A stretch of 64,000 nucleotides of DNA. Origin: Thauera carbonicopians (GTDB lineage: Bacteria > Pseudomonadota > Gammaproteobacteria > Burkholderiales > Rhodocyclaceae). Location of the stretch: positions 62,001 to 126,000 of the forward strand of contig NZ_JANUXN010000004.1 of NCBI RefSeq assembly GCF_025699485.1. Direction: 5' to 3'. The position numbers and the translations under genes are program-made. Below the pieces are notes generated by a model. That model did not search any database. It saw only the letters and a list, made by a program, of their open reading frames with translations, and was not told where the DNA came from. Shown here piece after piece: positions 41,890 to 51,099 of this stretch. Every line of letters begins with the position of its first letter. Within the stretch, counting starts at the first letter, position 1.

Positions 41890-42744
41890 TCAGTTTCCAG
41901 TGAGTTTGAAGACGATCGGTACCAGCACCCAGGCCTCGATCGGTGTGTCGCCGCGCTTGGCGGGCACGAAGCGCCAGCGGCTCACGGCCTGCTCGGCGGC
42001 GCGGTCGAGGCGTTCGGAGCCCGAACTGGTGCGCACTTCGATGCGGCTCGGCATGCCGTCGACCGATACCAGCACGCGCAGCATGACCTGACCTTCTTCG
42101 CGCAGCCGGCGCGACAGCGGCGGGTAGGGCGGTTTCGGGTTGTTGAGGTAGTCGGCGTCGAAACGCGCGCCGGTGACCGGCCCGCCGGTGGGAGGGCCGG
42201 GCGGCGCCGAACTCACCGGAGCGGCTGCGACCGGTGCGCTCGGCGCAGCGTCGGGGACTGTGGTGGTTTCGGGCGGACTGGGGTCGGGCGGAGCTTCTTC
42301 CTGGGTCACCGCAGTGGGCGATTCCGTCACCTTGGGCACCGGCTTGGGCTTGGGTTTCGGCTTGGGTTTGGGAATTTCCTTCGGCGGCGGCGGAGGCGGC
42401 TTGACCTCCGGCTTCACCGGCTCGGGCGGAGGCGGCGTCTCGACCGGCGCGGGGGCGGTCTGTTCGATGGCCGGCTCGGCGGGGATCAGTGCGACGGCGA
42501 TGCTGGTGAGTTCGGGTACGTCGACGGGACGGTTCGCCAGATGCGCGATGCCCGCCATGCCGGCCAGGTGGGCAATGACGACCAAGCTCGCCAGACCTAT
42601 GCGCTGGACGCTGCTGCCGTATGAGACGTGGGGAGTGGCCAATAATGAGGATCCCGCCAGCGTATCAGCGGCTTCTTGTCGAAGCGTGAGCGGATCGGGA
42701 GGCGGGTAGAGTGGCAACGTGAGAGCTGGGGCAGCGGAAGTCAT
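41890..42744 (-). CDS. tonB: TonB energy transducer
   Basis: 284 residues. Membrane helix near residues 48-70 (IGLASLVVIAHLAGMAGIAHL), a Pro/Lys-rich spacer with KPKPKPKPKP and PPPPPP runs, and a C-terminal TonB domain (YPPLSRRLREEGQVMLRVLVSVDG; VSRWRFVPAKRG). The chosen ATG has no ribosome site and stands inside the region after the bfr terminator. Typical TonB proteins have only 10-15 residues before the helix, and a Fur-like AATAATGAGGATC lies inside the reading frame at 42641, so the true start may be downstream, near 42640. Confidence 0.9.
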   Translation of the reverse strand: MTSAAPALTLPLYPPPDPLTLRQEAADTLAGSSLLATPHVSYGSSVQRIGLASLVVIAHLAGMAGIAHLANRPVDVPELTSIAVALIPAEPAIEQTAPAPVETPPPPEPVKPEVKPPPPPPKEIPKPKPKPKPKPVPKVTESPTAVTQEEAPPDPSPPETTTVPDAAPSAPVAAAPVSSAPPGPPTGGPVTGARFDADYLNNPKPPYPPLSRRLREEGQVMLRVLVSVDGMPSRIEVRTSSGSERLDRAAEQAVSRWRFVPAKRGDTPIEAWVLVPIVFKLTGN

Positions 42745-42751
42745 CAGTAGG

Positions 42752-42776
42752 AAAAAATGCGCCCCGCAGGGCGCAT
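42752..42776 (-). terminator. Rho-independent terminator of hemP-bfd-bfr
   Basis: On the minus strand ATGCGCCC / GGGCGCAT, an eight-base perfect stem with a four-base loop, is followed by six T. It lies 28 bases after the bfr stop and directly before the tonB frame, so it separates the iron-storage operon from tonB-exbBD. Confidence 0.9.
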
Positions 42777-42804
42777 GCCGTCAGGCGAATTTCAGTCTTG
42801 GGGC

Positions 42805-43284
42805 TCAGGAGGCCTGCGGCTCCATCTGCGATTGCAGGTAGTTCTGCAGGCCCACGCTGTCGACCAGGCCGAGTTGGGTTTCCAGGTAGTCGATGTGTTC
42901 TTCTGTGTCGTCGAGGATGTGTTCGAACAGTTCGCGCGACACGTAGTCCTTACAGGACTCACAGTACTGGATGGCTTCGACGAGGTTGGCACGGCCGCCG
43001 AGTTCGAGCGTGAGGTCGCCCTGCAGGCATTCGGGCACGTTCTCGCCGATCAGCAGCTTGTCGAGGTTCTGCAGGTTGGGCAGGCCTTCGAGGAAAAGCA
43101 CGCGCTCGATGAGCATGTCGGCGTGCTTCATTTCCTCGATGGATTCGTCGTACTCGTGCTTTCCGAGCCGGTCGAAGCCCCAGTTCTTGTACATGCGGGC
43201 ATGCAGGAAATACTGGTTGATCGCGGTCAGTTCGATGGTGAGCTGACGGTTCAGGTACTGAATGACTTTCTTGTCGCCTTTCAT
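42805..43284 (-). CDS. bfr: Bacterioferritin
   Basis: 159 residues. Ferroxidase positions E18, E51, H54, E94 and H130 are in place, as is heme-ligand M52. The position equal to E127 of other Bfr proteins appears to be Thr in DDTEEHID, with E128 next to it, so the di-iron site may be slightly altered. Start [11 protein letters not shown] at 43284 overlaps the bfd stop (ATGA). Stores iron in a 24-mer shell in the cytoplasm. Bfd, encoded before it, releases the iron. Confidence 0.95.
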   Translation of the reverse strand: MKGDKKVIQYLNRQLTIELTAINQYFLHARMYKNWGFDRLGKHEYDESIEEMKHADMLIERVLFLEGLPNLQNLDKLLIGENVPECLQGDLTLELGGRANLVEAIQYCESCKDYVSRELFEHILDDTEEHIDYLETQLGLVDSVGLQNYLQSQMEPQAS

Positions 43285-43520
43285 ACGGCCTCCAGGGCAA
43301 GCGGGAACATGGGCCGGGCGAACATGGGGGTGCTCGCTTCGGACGTACTGTTGTGTTCCGCCAGCGCCGAACGCAGACAGTCGTGCGCACAACGCGCACA
43401 ACGCCCGCACTCGGCCGTCACGCCCAGATCCCGGCGCAGATGGCGCAGGGATGTGGCTCCCTCGCGCACGGCGGCGACGATGTGGCGTTCGGTGACGGCG
43501 TTACACACACAGACGTACAT
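43281..43520 (-). CDS. bfd: Bacterioferritin-associated ferredoxin
   Basis: 79 residues. The four [2Fe-2S] ligands follow the Bfd pattern: C4 and C6 in MYVCVCN, then CxxC in ECGRC near residues 38-41. Two more cysteines follow (CAHDC). The protein docks on Bfr and gives electrons to mobilise stored iron. In pseudomonads bfd is induced by iron shortage, matching the Fur box before hemP 267 bases upstream. Overlaps bfr by four bases. The C-terminal 20 residues are an additional tail. Confidence 0.94.
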   Translation of the reverse strand: MYVCVCNAVTERHIVAAVREGATSLRHLRRDLGVTAECGRCARCAHDCLRSALAEHNSTSEASTPMFARPMFPLALEAV

Positions 43521-43561
43521 ATTCTAGCCTCGCTGCTCGATTCCGCCTGAAGGTCGGCGAT

Positions 43562-43771
43562 TCACTTGGTCAGGATCAGCTTCCCGGAACGTGTTGCGCG
43601 CAGCACGTAATGAACTCCCAGATGCACGATGGTCACCGCGTTCCGTCCGGCGAGCAGTACATCGGTCGACAGGGGCGTGCCGGCGGGCAGCGGCCAGGGC
43701 CTGGGGAGCGCTGGATCGCCGGACTGGAACCGATCGGCTGGCGCCGGACCCTCATCCTGTCGGGAATGCAT
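43562..43771 (-). CDS. hemP: Hemin uptake protein HemP
   Basis: 69 residues; the second half, LLAGRNAVTIVHLGVHYVLR with the ending RATRSGKLILTK, is the HemP/HmuP family. The start at 43771 is the first ATG downstream of the Fur box; the longer frame to 43816 would run through that box. The start lacks an obvious ribosome site. HemP/HmuP proteins are needed for expression of heme receptors in some betaproteobacteria. It heads a hemP-bfd-bfr group; bfd begins 41 bases later. Confidence 0.9.
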   Translation of the reverse strand: MHSRQDEGPAPADRFQSGDPALPRPWPLPAGTPLSTDVLLAGRNAVTIVHLGVHYVLRATRSGKLILTK

Positions 43772-43786
43772 TTTTGTGCTTGCACC

Positions 43787-43805
43787 AATAATAACGATTC
43801 GCATT
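43787..43805 (-). promoter_or_regulatory. Fur box of hemP-bfd-bfr
   Basis: Plus-strand AATAATAACGATTCGCATT lies 16-34 bases before the hemP start. Its core is identical to that of the Fiu-type receptor box at 25643. Iron-repressed expression of hemP and bfd is expected; how bfr, which stores iron, escapes the repression is not visible. Confidence 0.8.
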
Positions 43806-43952
43806 ACATCACGCATTACCGGGGAGAGTCAATCCTGTCGGTGAAGGCGGTGCCGGAGGGCAGCGGAAAAGCGGTTTGCGGCGCTGCGCGAAGCTGCAGG
43901 AAAGGGGCTTCGAGAGATGGGAGCGCGCGCGAATCGATGCCGCGCAGCGGGG

Positions 43953-44882
43953 CTATGCGCTGGTGCTGCTGACCGTGTTGGCGACGACGGCCTCGGTCAG
44001 CTCCGGCGAACACAGCTCGATGAAGCGGTAGGCGAAGCCGCGCAGGTAGTGGCCGCGGCGGACCGCGATGCGGGTGATGTTCTCGGCGAACAGCCCGTCG
44101 CTGTCGAGCTTGCGCAGCCCGGGGTCGCGTTCCGGGCTGAAGGCCATCGAGGCCAGGATGCCCACGCCCAGCCCGAGTTCGACGTAGGTCTTGATCACGT
44201 CGGCGTCGAGCGCGGACATCACCACTTCGGGTTTCAGCCCGGCACCGGCGAAGGTCTTGTCGATGCGGGTGCGGCCGGTGAAGCCTTCGTGATAGGTGAT
44301 GACCGGGTATTCGGCGATCGCTTCCAGTGTCAGCGGCCGGACGGCTTCGAGAGGATGGCCCGCCGGCACCACCACCGCGTGCTGCCAGCCGTAATACGGG
44401 AAGGTGGCGAGCTCGGGCACCTCGGCGAGCGCTTCGGTGGCGACGCCGACGTCGGCTTCGCCGTCGAGCAGCATCTGCACGATCTCGTCCGGGCTGCCCT
44501 GGTGCAGCCGCAGATGGACCTTGGGAAAAGCCTGCTTGAAGGCGGCGACGATCTTCGGCAGCGCGTAGCGCGCCTGGGTGTGGGTGGTGGCGACCGTCAA
44601 CTGGCCTTCGTCCACGTTGCTGTACTGCTCGGCCAGGCGCTTGATGTTGGCGGCGTCGAGCAGCATGCGCTCGACCACCACGACCAGTTCCTTGCCCGGT
44701 GCGGTGAGGCCGAGCAGGCGCTTGCCCTTACGGGTGAACAGCTCGACGCCGAGCTCGTCCTCCAGGTCCTTGATGTGTTTCGACACGCCCGACTGCGAGG
44801 TGAACAGCGCATTCGCCACCTCGGTCAGGTTGAAACCGCGCCTCACCGTCTCGCGGATGATGCGCAACTGCTGGAAGTTCAT
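43953..44882 (-). CDS. cysB: LysR-type regulator CysB
   Basis: 309 residues. N-terminal helix-turn-helix ([27 protein letters not shown]) and a periplasmic-binding-like effector domain ([22 protein letters not shown] is the CysB/Cbl-type signature). Controls cysteine biosynthesis and sulfate uptake with acetylserine as coinducer. Its ATG overlaps the cysA stop by four bases, so CysB is made with the sulfate transporter it regulates. Confidence 0.94.
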   Translation of the reverse strand: MNFQQLRIIRETVRRGFNLTEVANALFTSQSGVSKHIKDLEDELGVELFTRKGKRLLGLTAPGKELVVVVERMLLDAANIKRLAEQYSNVDEGQLTVATTHTQARYALPKIVAAFKQAFPKVHLRLHQGSPDEIVQMLLDGEADVGVATEALAEVPELATFPYYGWQHAVVVPAGHPLEAVRPLTLEAIAEYPVITYHEGFTGRTRIDKTFAGAGLKPEVVMSALDADVIKTYVELGLGVGILASMAFSPERDPGLRKLDSDGLFAENITRIAVRRGHYLRGFAYRFIELCSPELTEAVVANTVSSTSA

Positions 44883-45982
44883 TTCCGGGCTCCCGCCGCC
44901 GTGGCATTCGCCGCATGCCGTTGTTCGAAGATGCTGAGGCGGGAGGGTAGCAGGCGGACGGCCTGTCCTTCTTCCAGCGCGAGTTCGGCGGCGCGCTCGC
45001 GGGTGAGCTCGACCTCGAAATGCTGGCCGGTGGCGCCGTTCAGGCCGTCGAGTTCGACGCGCGCGGTGACACCGAAGGACAGCACGCGGCTGACCCGGGC
45101 GGGGATGCCCTGGTTCGCCTCGGCGCCGACGGCGATGTCCAGCTCGTGCGGGCGGGCGAAGGCGATCACTTCCGCGCCTTGGCCGAAATCGTCCGCGGCA
45201 TGGAGCAGGTGGTCGTCGCCGACGCGCAGGCCCTCGCCTTCGACGCGGCCGTGGAAGAAGTTGACCGCACCGAGGAAGCCATAGACGAAGGGCGTGGCCG
45301 GGTGGCGATAGACCTCTTCCGGGGTGCCGATCTGCTCGACATTGCCGTGGTTCATCAGCACCACGCGGTCGGCGACTTCCAGCGCCTCTTCCTGGTCGTG
45401 GGTGACGAAGATCGAGGTGATGTGCAGGTCGTCGTGCAGCTTGCGCAGCCAGCGCCGCAGCTCCTTGCGCACCTTGGCGTCGAGCGCGCCGAAAGGCTCG
45501 TCGAGCAGCAGCACGCGCGGCTCCACCGCCAGCGCGCGGGCCAGTGCGATGCGCTGGCGCTGGCCGCCGGAAAGCTGCGACGGGAAGCGGTCGGCCAGCC
45601 AGTCGAGCTGCACCAGGTTCAGCAGTTCGTGCACCTTGTCGGCGATCTGCTTCTCGGACGGCCGCTCGCGGCGCGGCTTCATGCGGATGCCGAAGGCGAC
45701 GTTGTCGAATACCGTCATGTGGCGGAACAGCGCGTAGTGCTGGAACACGAAGCCGACCTGGCGGTCGCGCACGTGGGTGTCCGAGGCGTCCTCGCCTTCG
45801 AGCAGCACCTGGCCGCCGTCGGCCTGTTCGAGGCCGGCGATGATGCGCAGCAGCGTGGTCTTGCCGCAGCCCGAGGGGCCGAGCAGGGCGACCAGTTCGC
45901 CGGTCGGGAAGTCGAGCGAGATGTCGTCCAGCGCGGTGAAGGTGCCGAACTGCTTGCGGATGTTGCGTACCTGGATGCTCAT
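44879..45982 (-). CDS. cysA: Sulfate/thiosulfate ABC transporter ATPase
   Basis: 367 residues. ATPase motifs [29 protein letters not shown]; the C-terminal TOBE-like domain starts near residue 240. Preceded by cysW with an ATGA overlap. Powers uptake of sulfate and thiosulfate through CysT and CysW. Confidence 0.96.
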   Translation of the reverse strand: MSIQVRNIRKQFGTFTALDDISLDFPTGELVALLGPSGCGKTTLLRIIAGLEQADGGQVLLEGEDASDTHVRDRQVGFVFQHYALFRHMTVFDNVAFGIRMKPRRERPSEKQIADKVHELLNLVQLDWLADRFPSQLSGGQRQRIALARALAVEPRVLLLDEPFGALDAKVRKELRRWLRKLHDDLHITSIFVTHDQEEALEVADRVVLMNHGNVEQIGTPEEVYRHPATPFVYGFLGAVNFFHGRVEGEGLRVGDDHLLHAADDFGQGAEVIAFARPHELDIAVGAEANQGIPARVSRVLSFGVTARVELDGLNGATGQHFEVELTRERAAELALEEGQAVRLLPSRLSIFEQRHAANATAAGARK

Positions 45983-46878
45983 GATGCGTCGTCCTGTGAA
46001 TTGCGCCAGGCTGCGGCGGCGCGGTGTTCGACCCAGGTCTTGATGCCCAGGGTCACCAGCGCCAGCAGGGCCAGCAGCGAGGCCACCGCGAAGGCGGCGG
46101 CGAACTGGTATTCGTTGTAGAGAATCTCGACGTGCAGCGGCAGGGTGTTGGTCTCGCCGCGGATGTGGCCGGAGACCACCGATACCGCGCCGAACTCGCC
46201 CATCGCCCGCGCGTTGGTCAGGATCACGCCGTACAGCAGGCCCCACTTGATGTTGGGCAGGGTCACGTGCCAGAAGGTCTGCAGGCCGTTGGCGCCGAGC
46301 ACGATCGCCGCTTCTTCCTCTTCCTTGCCCTGTGCCTGCATCAGCGGGATCAACTCGCGGGCGATGAAGGGGAAGGTGACGAACACGGTGGCGAGCACGA
46401 TGCCCGGCACGGCGAAGATGATCTTGATGTCGTGTTCCGACAGCCACGGCCCGAACCAGCCCTGGGCGCCGAACACCAGCACGTAGATCAGGCCGGCGAT
46501 GACCGGCGACACCGAGAACGGCAGGTCGATCAGCGTGATCAGGAAGTGCTTGCCGCGGAACTCGAACTTGGCGATCGCCCAGGCCGCGCAGACGCCGAAC
46601 ACCAGGTTCAGCGGCAGCGCGATGGCGGCTGCGAGCAGGGTCAGGCGCAGGGCCGACAGCGCGTCCGGATCGACCAGCGCGGTGGCGTAGGTTTCCCAGC
46701 CCTTGCGCAGCGCCTCGACGAACACCGCGATCAGCGGCATCAGCAGGAACACGGCGAAGAAGCTCAGCGCCGTGCCCAGGATCAGCCACTTCACCAGCGG
46801 CGTTTCGCGTGTGGCGGCGCGGCTCTCGAAGCGGGCGGCCTGGTCGCCGCCCAGGTGCATCGTGGTGGCGGCGGCCAT
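45979..46878 (-). CDS. cysW: Sulfate ABC transporter permease CysW
   Basis: 299 residues from ATG 46878, one base overlap with the cysT stop (TGATG). Six membrane helices and the EAA loop ([28 protein letters not shown]). The frame could begin at 46911 but that region overlaps cysT. A start at 46878 gives a normal N-terminus. Pairs with CysT. Confidence 0.95.
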   Translation of the reverse strand: MAAATTMHLGGDQAARFESRAATRETPLVKWLILGTALSFFAVFLLMPLIAVFVEALRKGWETYATALVDPDALSALRLTLLAAAIALPLNLVFGVCAAWAIAKFEFRGKHFLITLIDLPFSVSPVIAGLIYVLVFGAQGWFGPWLSEHDIKIIFAVPGIVLATVFVTFPFIARELIPLMQAQGKEEEEAAIVLGANGLQTFWHVTLPNIKWGLLYGVILTNARAMGEFGAVSVVSGHIRGETNTLPLHVEILYNEYQFAAAFAVASLLALLALVTLGIKTWVEHRAAAAWRNSQDDAS

Positions 46879-47714
46879 CAGCGGTCCCTCCCGGTACGTT
46901 TCGCCGTCCATGCCTGCAGGCCGTTGATGACGAGCAGCAGGATGAAGGACAGGATCAGCATCACGGTGGCGATGGCCGTGGCGCCGGTGTAGTCGTATTG
47001 CTCCAGCTTGGTGATGATCATCAGCGGGGTGATCTCGGACACCATCGGGATGTTGCCGGCGATGAAGATCACCGAGCCGTATTCACCCACCGCGCGGGCG
47101 AAGGCGAGGGCGAAGCCGGTCATCAGCGCCGGCAGCAGGATCGGCAGGATGACGTGGCGGAAAGTCTGCCAGCGCTGGGCGCCGAGGCTGGTGGCGGCTT
47201 CTTCCAGTTCGGTGTCGAGGTCTTCGAGGATCGGCTGCACGGTACGCACGACGAAAGGCAGGCCGATGAACACCAGCGCCACCAGCACGCCGAGCGGTGT
47301 GAACGCGACCTTGATGCCGAACACGTCGAGGTACTGGCCGAGCCAGCCGTTCTTGGCATACAGCGCGGTCAGCGAGATGCCGGCCACCGCGGTGGGCAGG
47401 GCGAAGGGCAGGTCCACCAGGGCGTCGATCAGCTTCTTGCCGGGAAAGCTGTAGCGCACCAGCGCCCAAGCCAGCATCAGCCCGAACACTGCGTTGATCG
47501 CGGCGGCGAGCAGCGACATGCCGAAGGACAGCTTGTACGAGGCGACGACGCGCGGCGCGGTGACGACGTTCCAGAATTCGCCGAAGCTCAGCTCTGCGGT
47601 CTTCAGGAACACCGCGGCGAGCGGGATCAGCACGATCAGCGACAGGTAGCCGAGGGTATAGCCGAGCGTCAGGTTGAAGCCCGGCAGCACGCGGAAAGTC
47701 TTGGCGGCCGACAT
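46878..47714 (-). CDS. cysT: Sulfate ABC transporter permease CysT
   Basis: 278 residues, six membrane helices, EAA loop [23 protein letters not shown]. First confirmed gene of cysT-cysW-cysA-cysB. No sulfate-binding protein gene (sbp or cysP) is present in the window, so it must be elsewhere. The ATG is overlapped by the stop of a possible 54-residue leader frame. Confidence 0.95.
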   Translation of the reverse strand: MSAAKTFRVLPGFNLTLGYTLGYLSLIVLIPLAAVFLKTAELSFGEFWNVVTAPRVVASYKLSFGMSLLAAAINAVFGLMLAWALVRYSFPGKKLIDALVDLPFALPTAVAGISLTALYAKNGWLGQYLDVFGIKVAFTPLGVLVALVFIGLPFVVRTVQPILEDLDTELEEAATSLGAQRWQTFRHVILPILLPALMTGFALAFARAVGEYGSVIFIAGNIPMVSEITPLMIITKLEQYDYTGATAIATVMLILSFILLLVINGLQAWTAKRTGRDR

Positions 47715-47878
47715 CAGCGTACCGCCGCAGGCGTGTGGGGACTTCGGCCGGCGCCGGGGGCAGGCTCAGCAGCCAGCCCGTGCGTCAGGCCGGCAGCGGG
47801 CGGGAAGGAAGGGGAAAACGCTGCGACTGGCCTGTCGGGCAGCGCCGGCAGGCCAGGGGAAGAAGCCGGGAACGGCAT
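47714..47878 (-). CDS. Possible 54-residue leader frame before cysT
   Basis: A frame from ATG 47878 to a TGA that overlaps the cysT start (TGATG). A GGAG ribosome site lies five bases before its ATG. The peptide is Pro/Ala-rich (starts MPFPASSPGLPALPDRP) with no cysteine and no membrane segment. It occupies the leader of the sulfate transporter operon. It could be a translated leader that couples ribosome traffic to cysT, or chance. The remaining 140 bases up to the metQ terminator hold GACTCC/GGAGTC arms of a stem-loop near 47886-47913 and an AT-rich promoter-like stretch. Confidence 0.35.
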   Translation of the reverse strand: MPFPASSPGLPALPDRPVAAFSPSFPPAAGLTHGLAAEPAPGAGRSPHTPAAVR

Positions 47879-47981
47879 GATGATGACTCCAGCAAGTAAT
47901 GGCTGGGGAGTCTACAAGTGCCGTAATCAGGCAAAAAATAATAAAAACCGAATTCGATATGAAGATTTGTGCTTTAGGAAA

Positions 47982-48009
47982 GCACGGCCCCCGCGGACGA
48001 GGGCCGTGC
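47982..48009 (-). terminator. Terminator after metQ
   Basis: GCACGGCCC and GGGCCGTGC form a nine-base stem with a ten-base loop, followed on the minus strand by TTTCCTAAAG. It starts 11 bases after the metQ stop. T-tract short, so moderate certainty. Confidence 0.65.
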
Positions 48010-48020
48010 CATTGCAAGCA

Positions 48021-48815
48021 TCAGAAGGCCGGCACGACCGCGCCCTGGTACTTGTCGGCGATGAACTGCCGGACTTCGGGCGAGGTCAGCGCCGCCGCCA
48101 GCTTCTTCATTGCCGGGCTGTCGGCGTTGTCCTCGCGGCCCACCAGCAGGTTGGCGTAGGGCGAACTGGCGTCCTCGATGAACAGCGAGTCGGTGATCGG
48201 GTTCAGCTTGGCCTGGATCGCGTAGTTGGTGTTGATCAGCGCCAGATCGACCTGATTCAGGATGCGCGGCAGCGTGGCGGCTTCCAGCTCGCGGAACTTC
48301 AGCTTCTTCGGGTTGGCGGTGATGTCGCGGGTGGTGGCAACGACGTTGCCCGGATCCTTCAGCGTGATCACGCCCTGCCTGGCCAGCAGCAGCAGCGCGC
48401 GGCCGGAGTTGGAGGGGTCGTTCGGCAGCGCGACGGTGCCGCCTTCGGGCAGGTCGGCGAGCGTCTTGTGCTTGGTCGAGTAACCGGCGAAGGGCTCGAC
48501 GTGAATCTTGGCGACGACGACCTGGATGTCGTTCTTCTGCTTCTTCTTGAACTCGTCGAGGTAGGGGCCGTGCAGGAAGAAGTTGCCGTCCACCCGCTTC
48601 TCGTTGGTCTGCATCGACGGCTGCACGTAGTCGGTGAAGACCTTGACTTCGAGGTCCACGCCTTCCTTGGCCAGCATCGGCTTGACGAATTCGAGCAGCT
48701 CGGCGTGCGGCACCGGCGTGGCGGCGATGACCAGCTTGTCCGCGGCGTGGGCGGAGGCGGTGAAGGCGAGCGCGCCGACGGCGGCGCACAGCAGTTTGCG
48801 AAGGGTGAAGGACAT
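48021..48815 (-). CDS. metQ: D-methionine-type ABC transporter binding protein MetQ
   Basis: 264 residues with a signal peptide (LRKLLCAAVGALAFTASAHA) and the NlpA/MetQ domain (VIAATPVPHAELLEFVKP; GGTVALPNDPSNSGRALLLLA; LINTNYAIQAKL). No lipobox cysteine is visible at the cleavage site, so it is probably soluble rather than a lipoprotein. Binds methionine for MetI/MetN. Third gene of metN-metI-metQ, 31 bases after metI. Confidence 0.93.
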   Translation of the reverse strand: MSFTLRKLLCAAVGALAFTASAHAADKLVIAATPVPHAELLEFVKPMLAKEGVDLEVKVFTDYVQPSMQTNEKRVDGNFFLHGPYLDEFKKKQKNDIQVVVAKIHVEPFAGYSTKHKTLADLPEGGTVALPNDPSNSGRALLLLARQGVITLKDPGNVVATTRDITANPKKLKFRELEAATLPRILNQVDLALINTNYAIQAKLNPITDSLFIEDASSPYANLLVGREDNADSPAMKKLAAALTSPEVRQFIADKYQGAVVPAF

Positions 48816-48846
48816 GTGGGGCTCCGGGGTTGAAAGGTCCAGTCTG

Positions 48847-49509
48847 TTACTTGCGGCTGAAATGCAGCACGAGGCGGTCGCCGGCGTACTGGATGAGCTG
48901 CACCAGCACCACCAGCAGGGCGACGGTGATCACCATCACTTCGGTCTGGAAGCGCTGGTAGCCGAAGCGGATGGCGAGGTCGCCGAGGCCGCCGCCGCCG
49001 ATCACGCCGGACATCGCCGCGTAGGATATCAGGGTGATCGCGGTCACCGTGGTGGCGGCGAGCAGGCCGGGCAGGGCTTCGGGCAGCAAGGCGCCGAAGA
49101 TGATGCGGTGGGTGCGGATGCCCATCGCCTGGCAGGCCTCGATGACACCGCGGTCTACCTCGCGCAGCACGTTTTCCACCAGGCGGGCGAAGAAGGGTGA
49201 GGTGGCCACCACCAGCGGCGGGATCGCGCCTTCGACGCCGAGCGAAGTGCCGATCAGGATCACCGTCACCGGGATCATCACGATCAGCAGGATCAGGAAG
49301 GGCACCGAGCGCAGCACGTTGGCAACGAAGGACAGCACCCGGTACAGCGCGCGCTGTTCCAGCAACTGCCCCTGCGAGGTGACGAACAGCAGGATGCCGA
49401 GCGGCAGGCCGATCAGCACGGTGAAGAACAGCGACACGCCGGTCATCACCAGGGTTTCCCAGGTGGCGAGGGCGATGTCGCCCCACTCGATCATCGACAG
49501 GTCGATCAT
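48847..49509 (-). CDS. metI: Methionine ABC transporter permease MetI
   Basis: 220 residues, five membrane helices, with the EAA loop VIEACQAMGIRTHRIIFGALLPEAL. ATG overlaps the metN stop by four bases. Forms the methionine import channel with MetN. Confidence 0.94.
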   Translation of the reverse strand: MIDLSMIEWGDIALATWETLVMTGVSLFFTVLIGLPLGILLFVTSQGQLLEQRALYRVLSFVANVLRSVPFLILLIVMIPVTVILIGTSLGVEGAIPPLVVATSPFFARLVENVLREVDRGVIEACQAMGIRTHRIIFGALLPEALPGLLAATTVTAITLISYAAMSGVIGGGGLGDLAIRFGYQRFQTEVMVITVALLVVLVQLIQYAGDRLVLHFSRK

Positions 49510-50531
49510 TGCAGCACCTCGTGATGGATGTGGTGCCGGTCCAGTTCGGCGAACACCCGGCGGACGTCCTCGTCGCTGCCTTCGAGCTCGAGCAGCAACT
49601 GGCCGAAAGGCAGGTCCTTGATGCTCGACACTTCGCCCTGCAGGATCGTGAAGCGCACCGCGCTGGCGGCCATGATGTCGCTCAGGACGGGCTGGTAGGT
49701 GATGTCGCCGACGTAGGTCAGGCGCACCAGGGTGCCGCGCAGCTTGTCCTGGGCGAAGGCGTGGGTGGGGTCGAGCATCGCCGCGGTCAGCGGATCGTCC
49801 TGCGCCACCATGCTGCGGGTGACCGGATGCCGCGGGTGCAGGAAGACGTCCGCGACCTTGCCGCTTTCGACGATGCGGCCGCCGTCGATGACCGCGACGC
49901 GGTCGCATAATGTGCGGATGACCTGCATCTCGTGGGTGATCAGCACGATCGTGAGGCCGAGCCGGCGGTTGATGTCGAGCAGCAGGCGCAGGATGGACTG
50001 GGTGGTCTCGGGGTCGAGCGCCGAGGTCGCTTCGTCGCACAGCAGCAGTTGCGGCCGGCTGGCCAGCGCCCGCGCGATGCCGACGCGTTGCTTCTGGCCG
50101 CCGGACAGTTGCGCGGGGTACTTGCCGGCGTGCTCGCTGAGTCCGACCAGGGCCAGCAGTTCGGCCACGCGTTCGGTGCGCTGGGCGGCGGTCAGGTTGC
50201 TGGTGCAGCGTAGCGGCCAGTCGATGTTGGCCGCCACGGTCTTGGCGTTGAGCAGGTTGAAATGCTGGAAGATCATGCCGATGCGCTGGCGCAGCGCATG
50301 CAGGCGCTGGCGGTCGAAGCCGGTGATGTCCTCGCCGTCGATCAGCACCCGGCCCGAGCTCGGCCGTTCGAGCAGGTTCAGGCTGCGCAGCAGCGTGCTC
50401 TTGCCGGCGCCGGAGCGGCCGATGATGCCGAAGATTTCGCCCTTGGCTATTTCGAGGTCGACGCCGTCCAGCGCGCTGACCTCCCGCCCCTTGACGAGAT
50501 AGGTCTTGCCGAGTCCTTCGATTCTGATCAC
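49506..50531 (-). CDS. metN: Methionine ABC transporter ATPase MetN
   Basis: 341 residues starting with GTG 50531. ATPase motifs GRSGAGKST, LSGGQKQR, LLLCDEATSALD. The last 90 residues are the NIL regulatory domain (VRLTYVGDITYQPVLSDI; LPFGQLLLELEGSDEDV), where methionine binds to shut the pump. No ATG or clear ribosome site is nearer the domain start, so the GTG is chosen by alignment with the usual MIRIEGL beginning. Confidence 0.93.
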   Translation of the reverse strand: MIRIEGLGKTYLVKGREVSALDGVDLEIAKGEIFGIIGRSGAGKSTLLRSLNLLERPSSGRVLIDGEDITGFDRQRLHALRQRIGMIFQHFNLLNAKTVAANIDWPLRCTSNLTAAQRTERVAELLALVGLSEHAGKYPAQLSGGQKQRVGIARALASRPQLLLCDEATSALDPETTQSILRLLLDINRRLGLTIVLITHEMQVIRTLCDRVAVIDGGRIVESGKVADVFLHPRHPVTRSMVAQDDPLTAAMLDPTHAFAQDKLRGTLVRLTYVGDITYQPVLSDIMAASAVRFTILQGEVSSIKDLPFGQLLLELEGSDEDVRRVFAELDRHHIHHEVLQ

Positions 50532-50649
50532 GGAAATGGCTGCCGCGGCGGAGCCGGGCGCAAAAACGCGGAGTGTATCAACCTCGCCGCGGTGGCACCA
50601 TTGTGCTGCGGCGGGTGATCGCGTTCCCCGTGTGCATGGCGGCTCAGGC

Positions 50650-51099
50650 CTATTCGAGGCGAAGCAGGATGCGAAGCTCCGGGTCGTCGGCGTAACGCCC
50701 GGGCAGGTAGCCGATGGCGCCGGGGTTCTCGAGCAGGAGGCGGCGCGCATCGCTGGCGTCGGCCGCTTCCTTGGGCGGCAGCGCGCGTCCGGTGAACACC
50801 ATGCGCGACCAGTAGGCGCGGATCTGGCTGGGATTCTTGTCCGTGAGCGTGCGGTAGAAATGGTCTCGCGTTCTTCCGGGCGGCAGGTCCAGCAGCATGG
50901 AGATGCGGGTGGCGAGGGTGGCGCGGCGCCCCAGGTAGAGCTGTTCGGCTTCGTCGCGGCTCAGGGTCTCGACCGTGCCCGTGCGTGCGGTGACGATCAG
51001 GACCTCCTCCGCGTGTGCCGGGTGCGCGCCCAGGGCGAGCAGGATCGCCAACAGGGCGATCCAGCACTGTGGGAGGGCGAAGCGATCAGAAGACCACAT
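50650..51099 (-). CDS. Short PstS-like periplasmic domain protein
   Basis: 149 residues: signal peptide (WIALLAILLALGAHPAHAEE) and one small domain of the phosphate-binding (PBP-like) type, with GTVETLSRDEAEQLYLGRRA and NPGAIGYLPG. It is too short for a full two-lobed binding protein. Its start lies 14 bases inside the end of the barrel-protein gene. Small proteins of this type often accompany outer-membrane barrels and GGDEF/EAL regulators, as here. Ligand unknown. Confidence 0.8.
   Translation of the reverse strand: MWSSDRFALPQCWIALLAILLALGAHPAHAEEVLIVTARTGTVETLSRDEAEQLYLGRRATLATRISMLLDLPPGRTRDHFYRTLTDKNPSQIRAYWSRMVFTGRALPPKEAADASDARRLLLENPGAIGYLPGRYADDPELRILLRLE

Noticed and set aside
42300-42450. 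Repetitive GGCTTGGG/GGCGGAGG stretch as a DNA repeat
   Set aside because: It is the Pro/Lys spacer of TonB read on the opposite strand.
47766-48017. 83-residue minus-strand frame over the metQ terminator
   Set aside because: It runs through a terminator hairpin and AT-rich promoter sequence and has no ribosome site.
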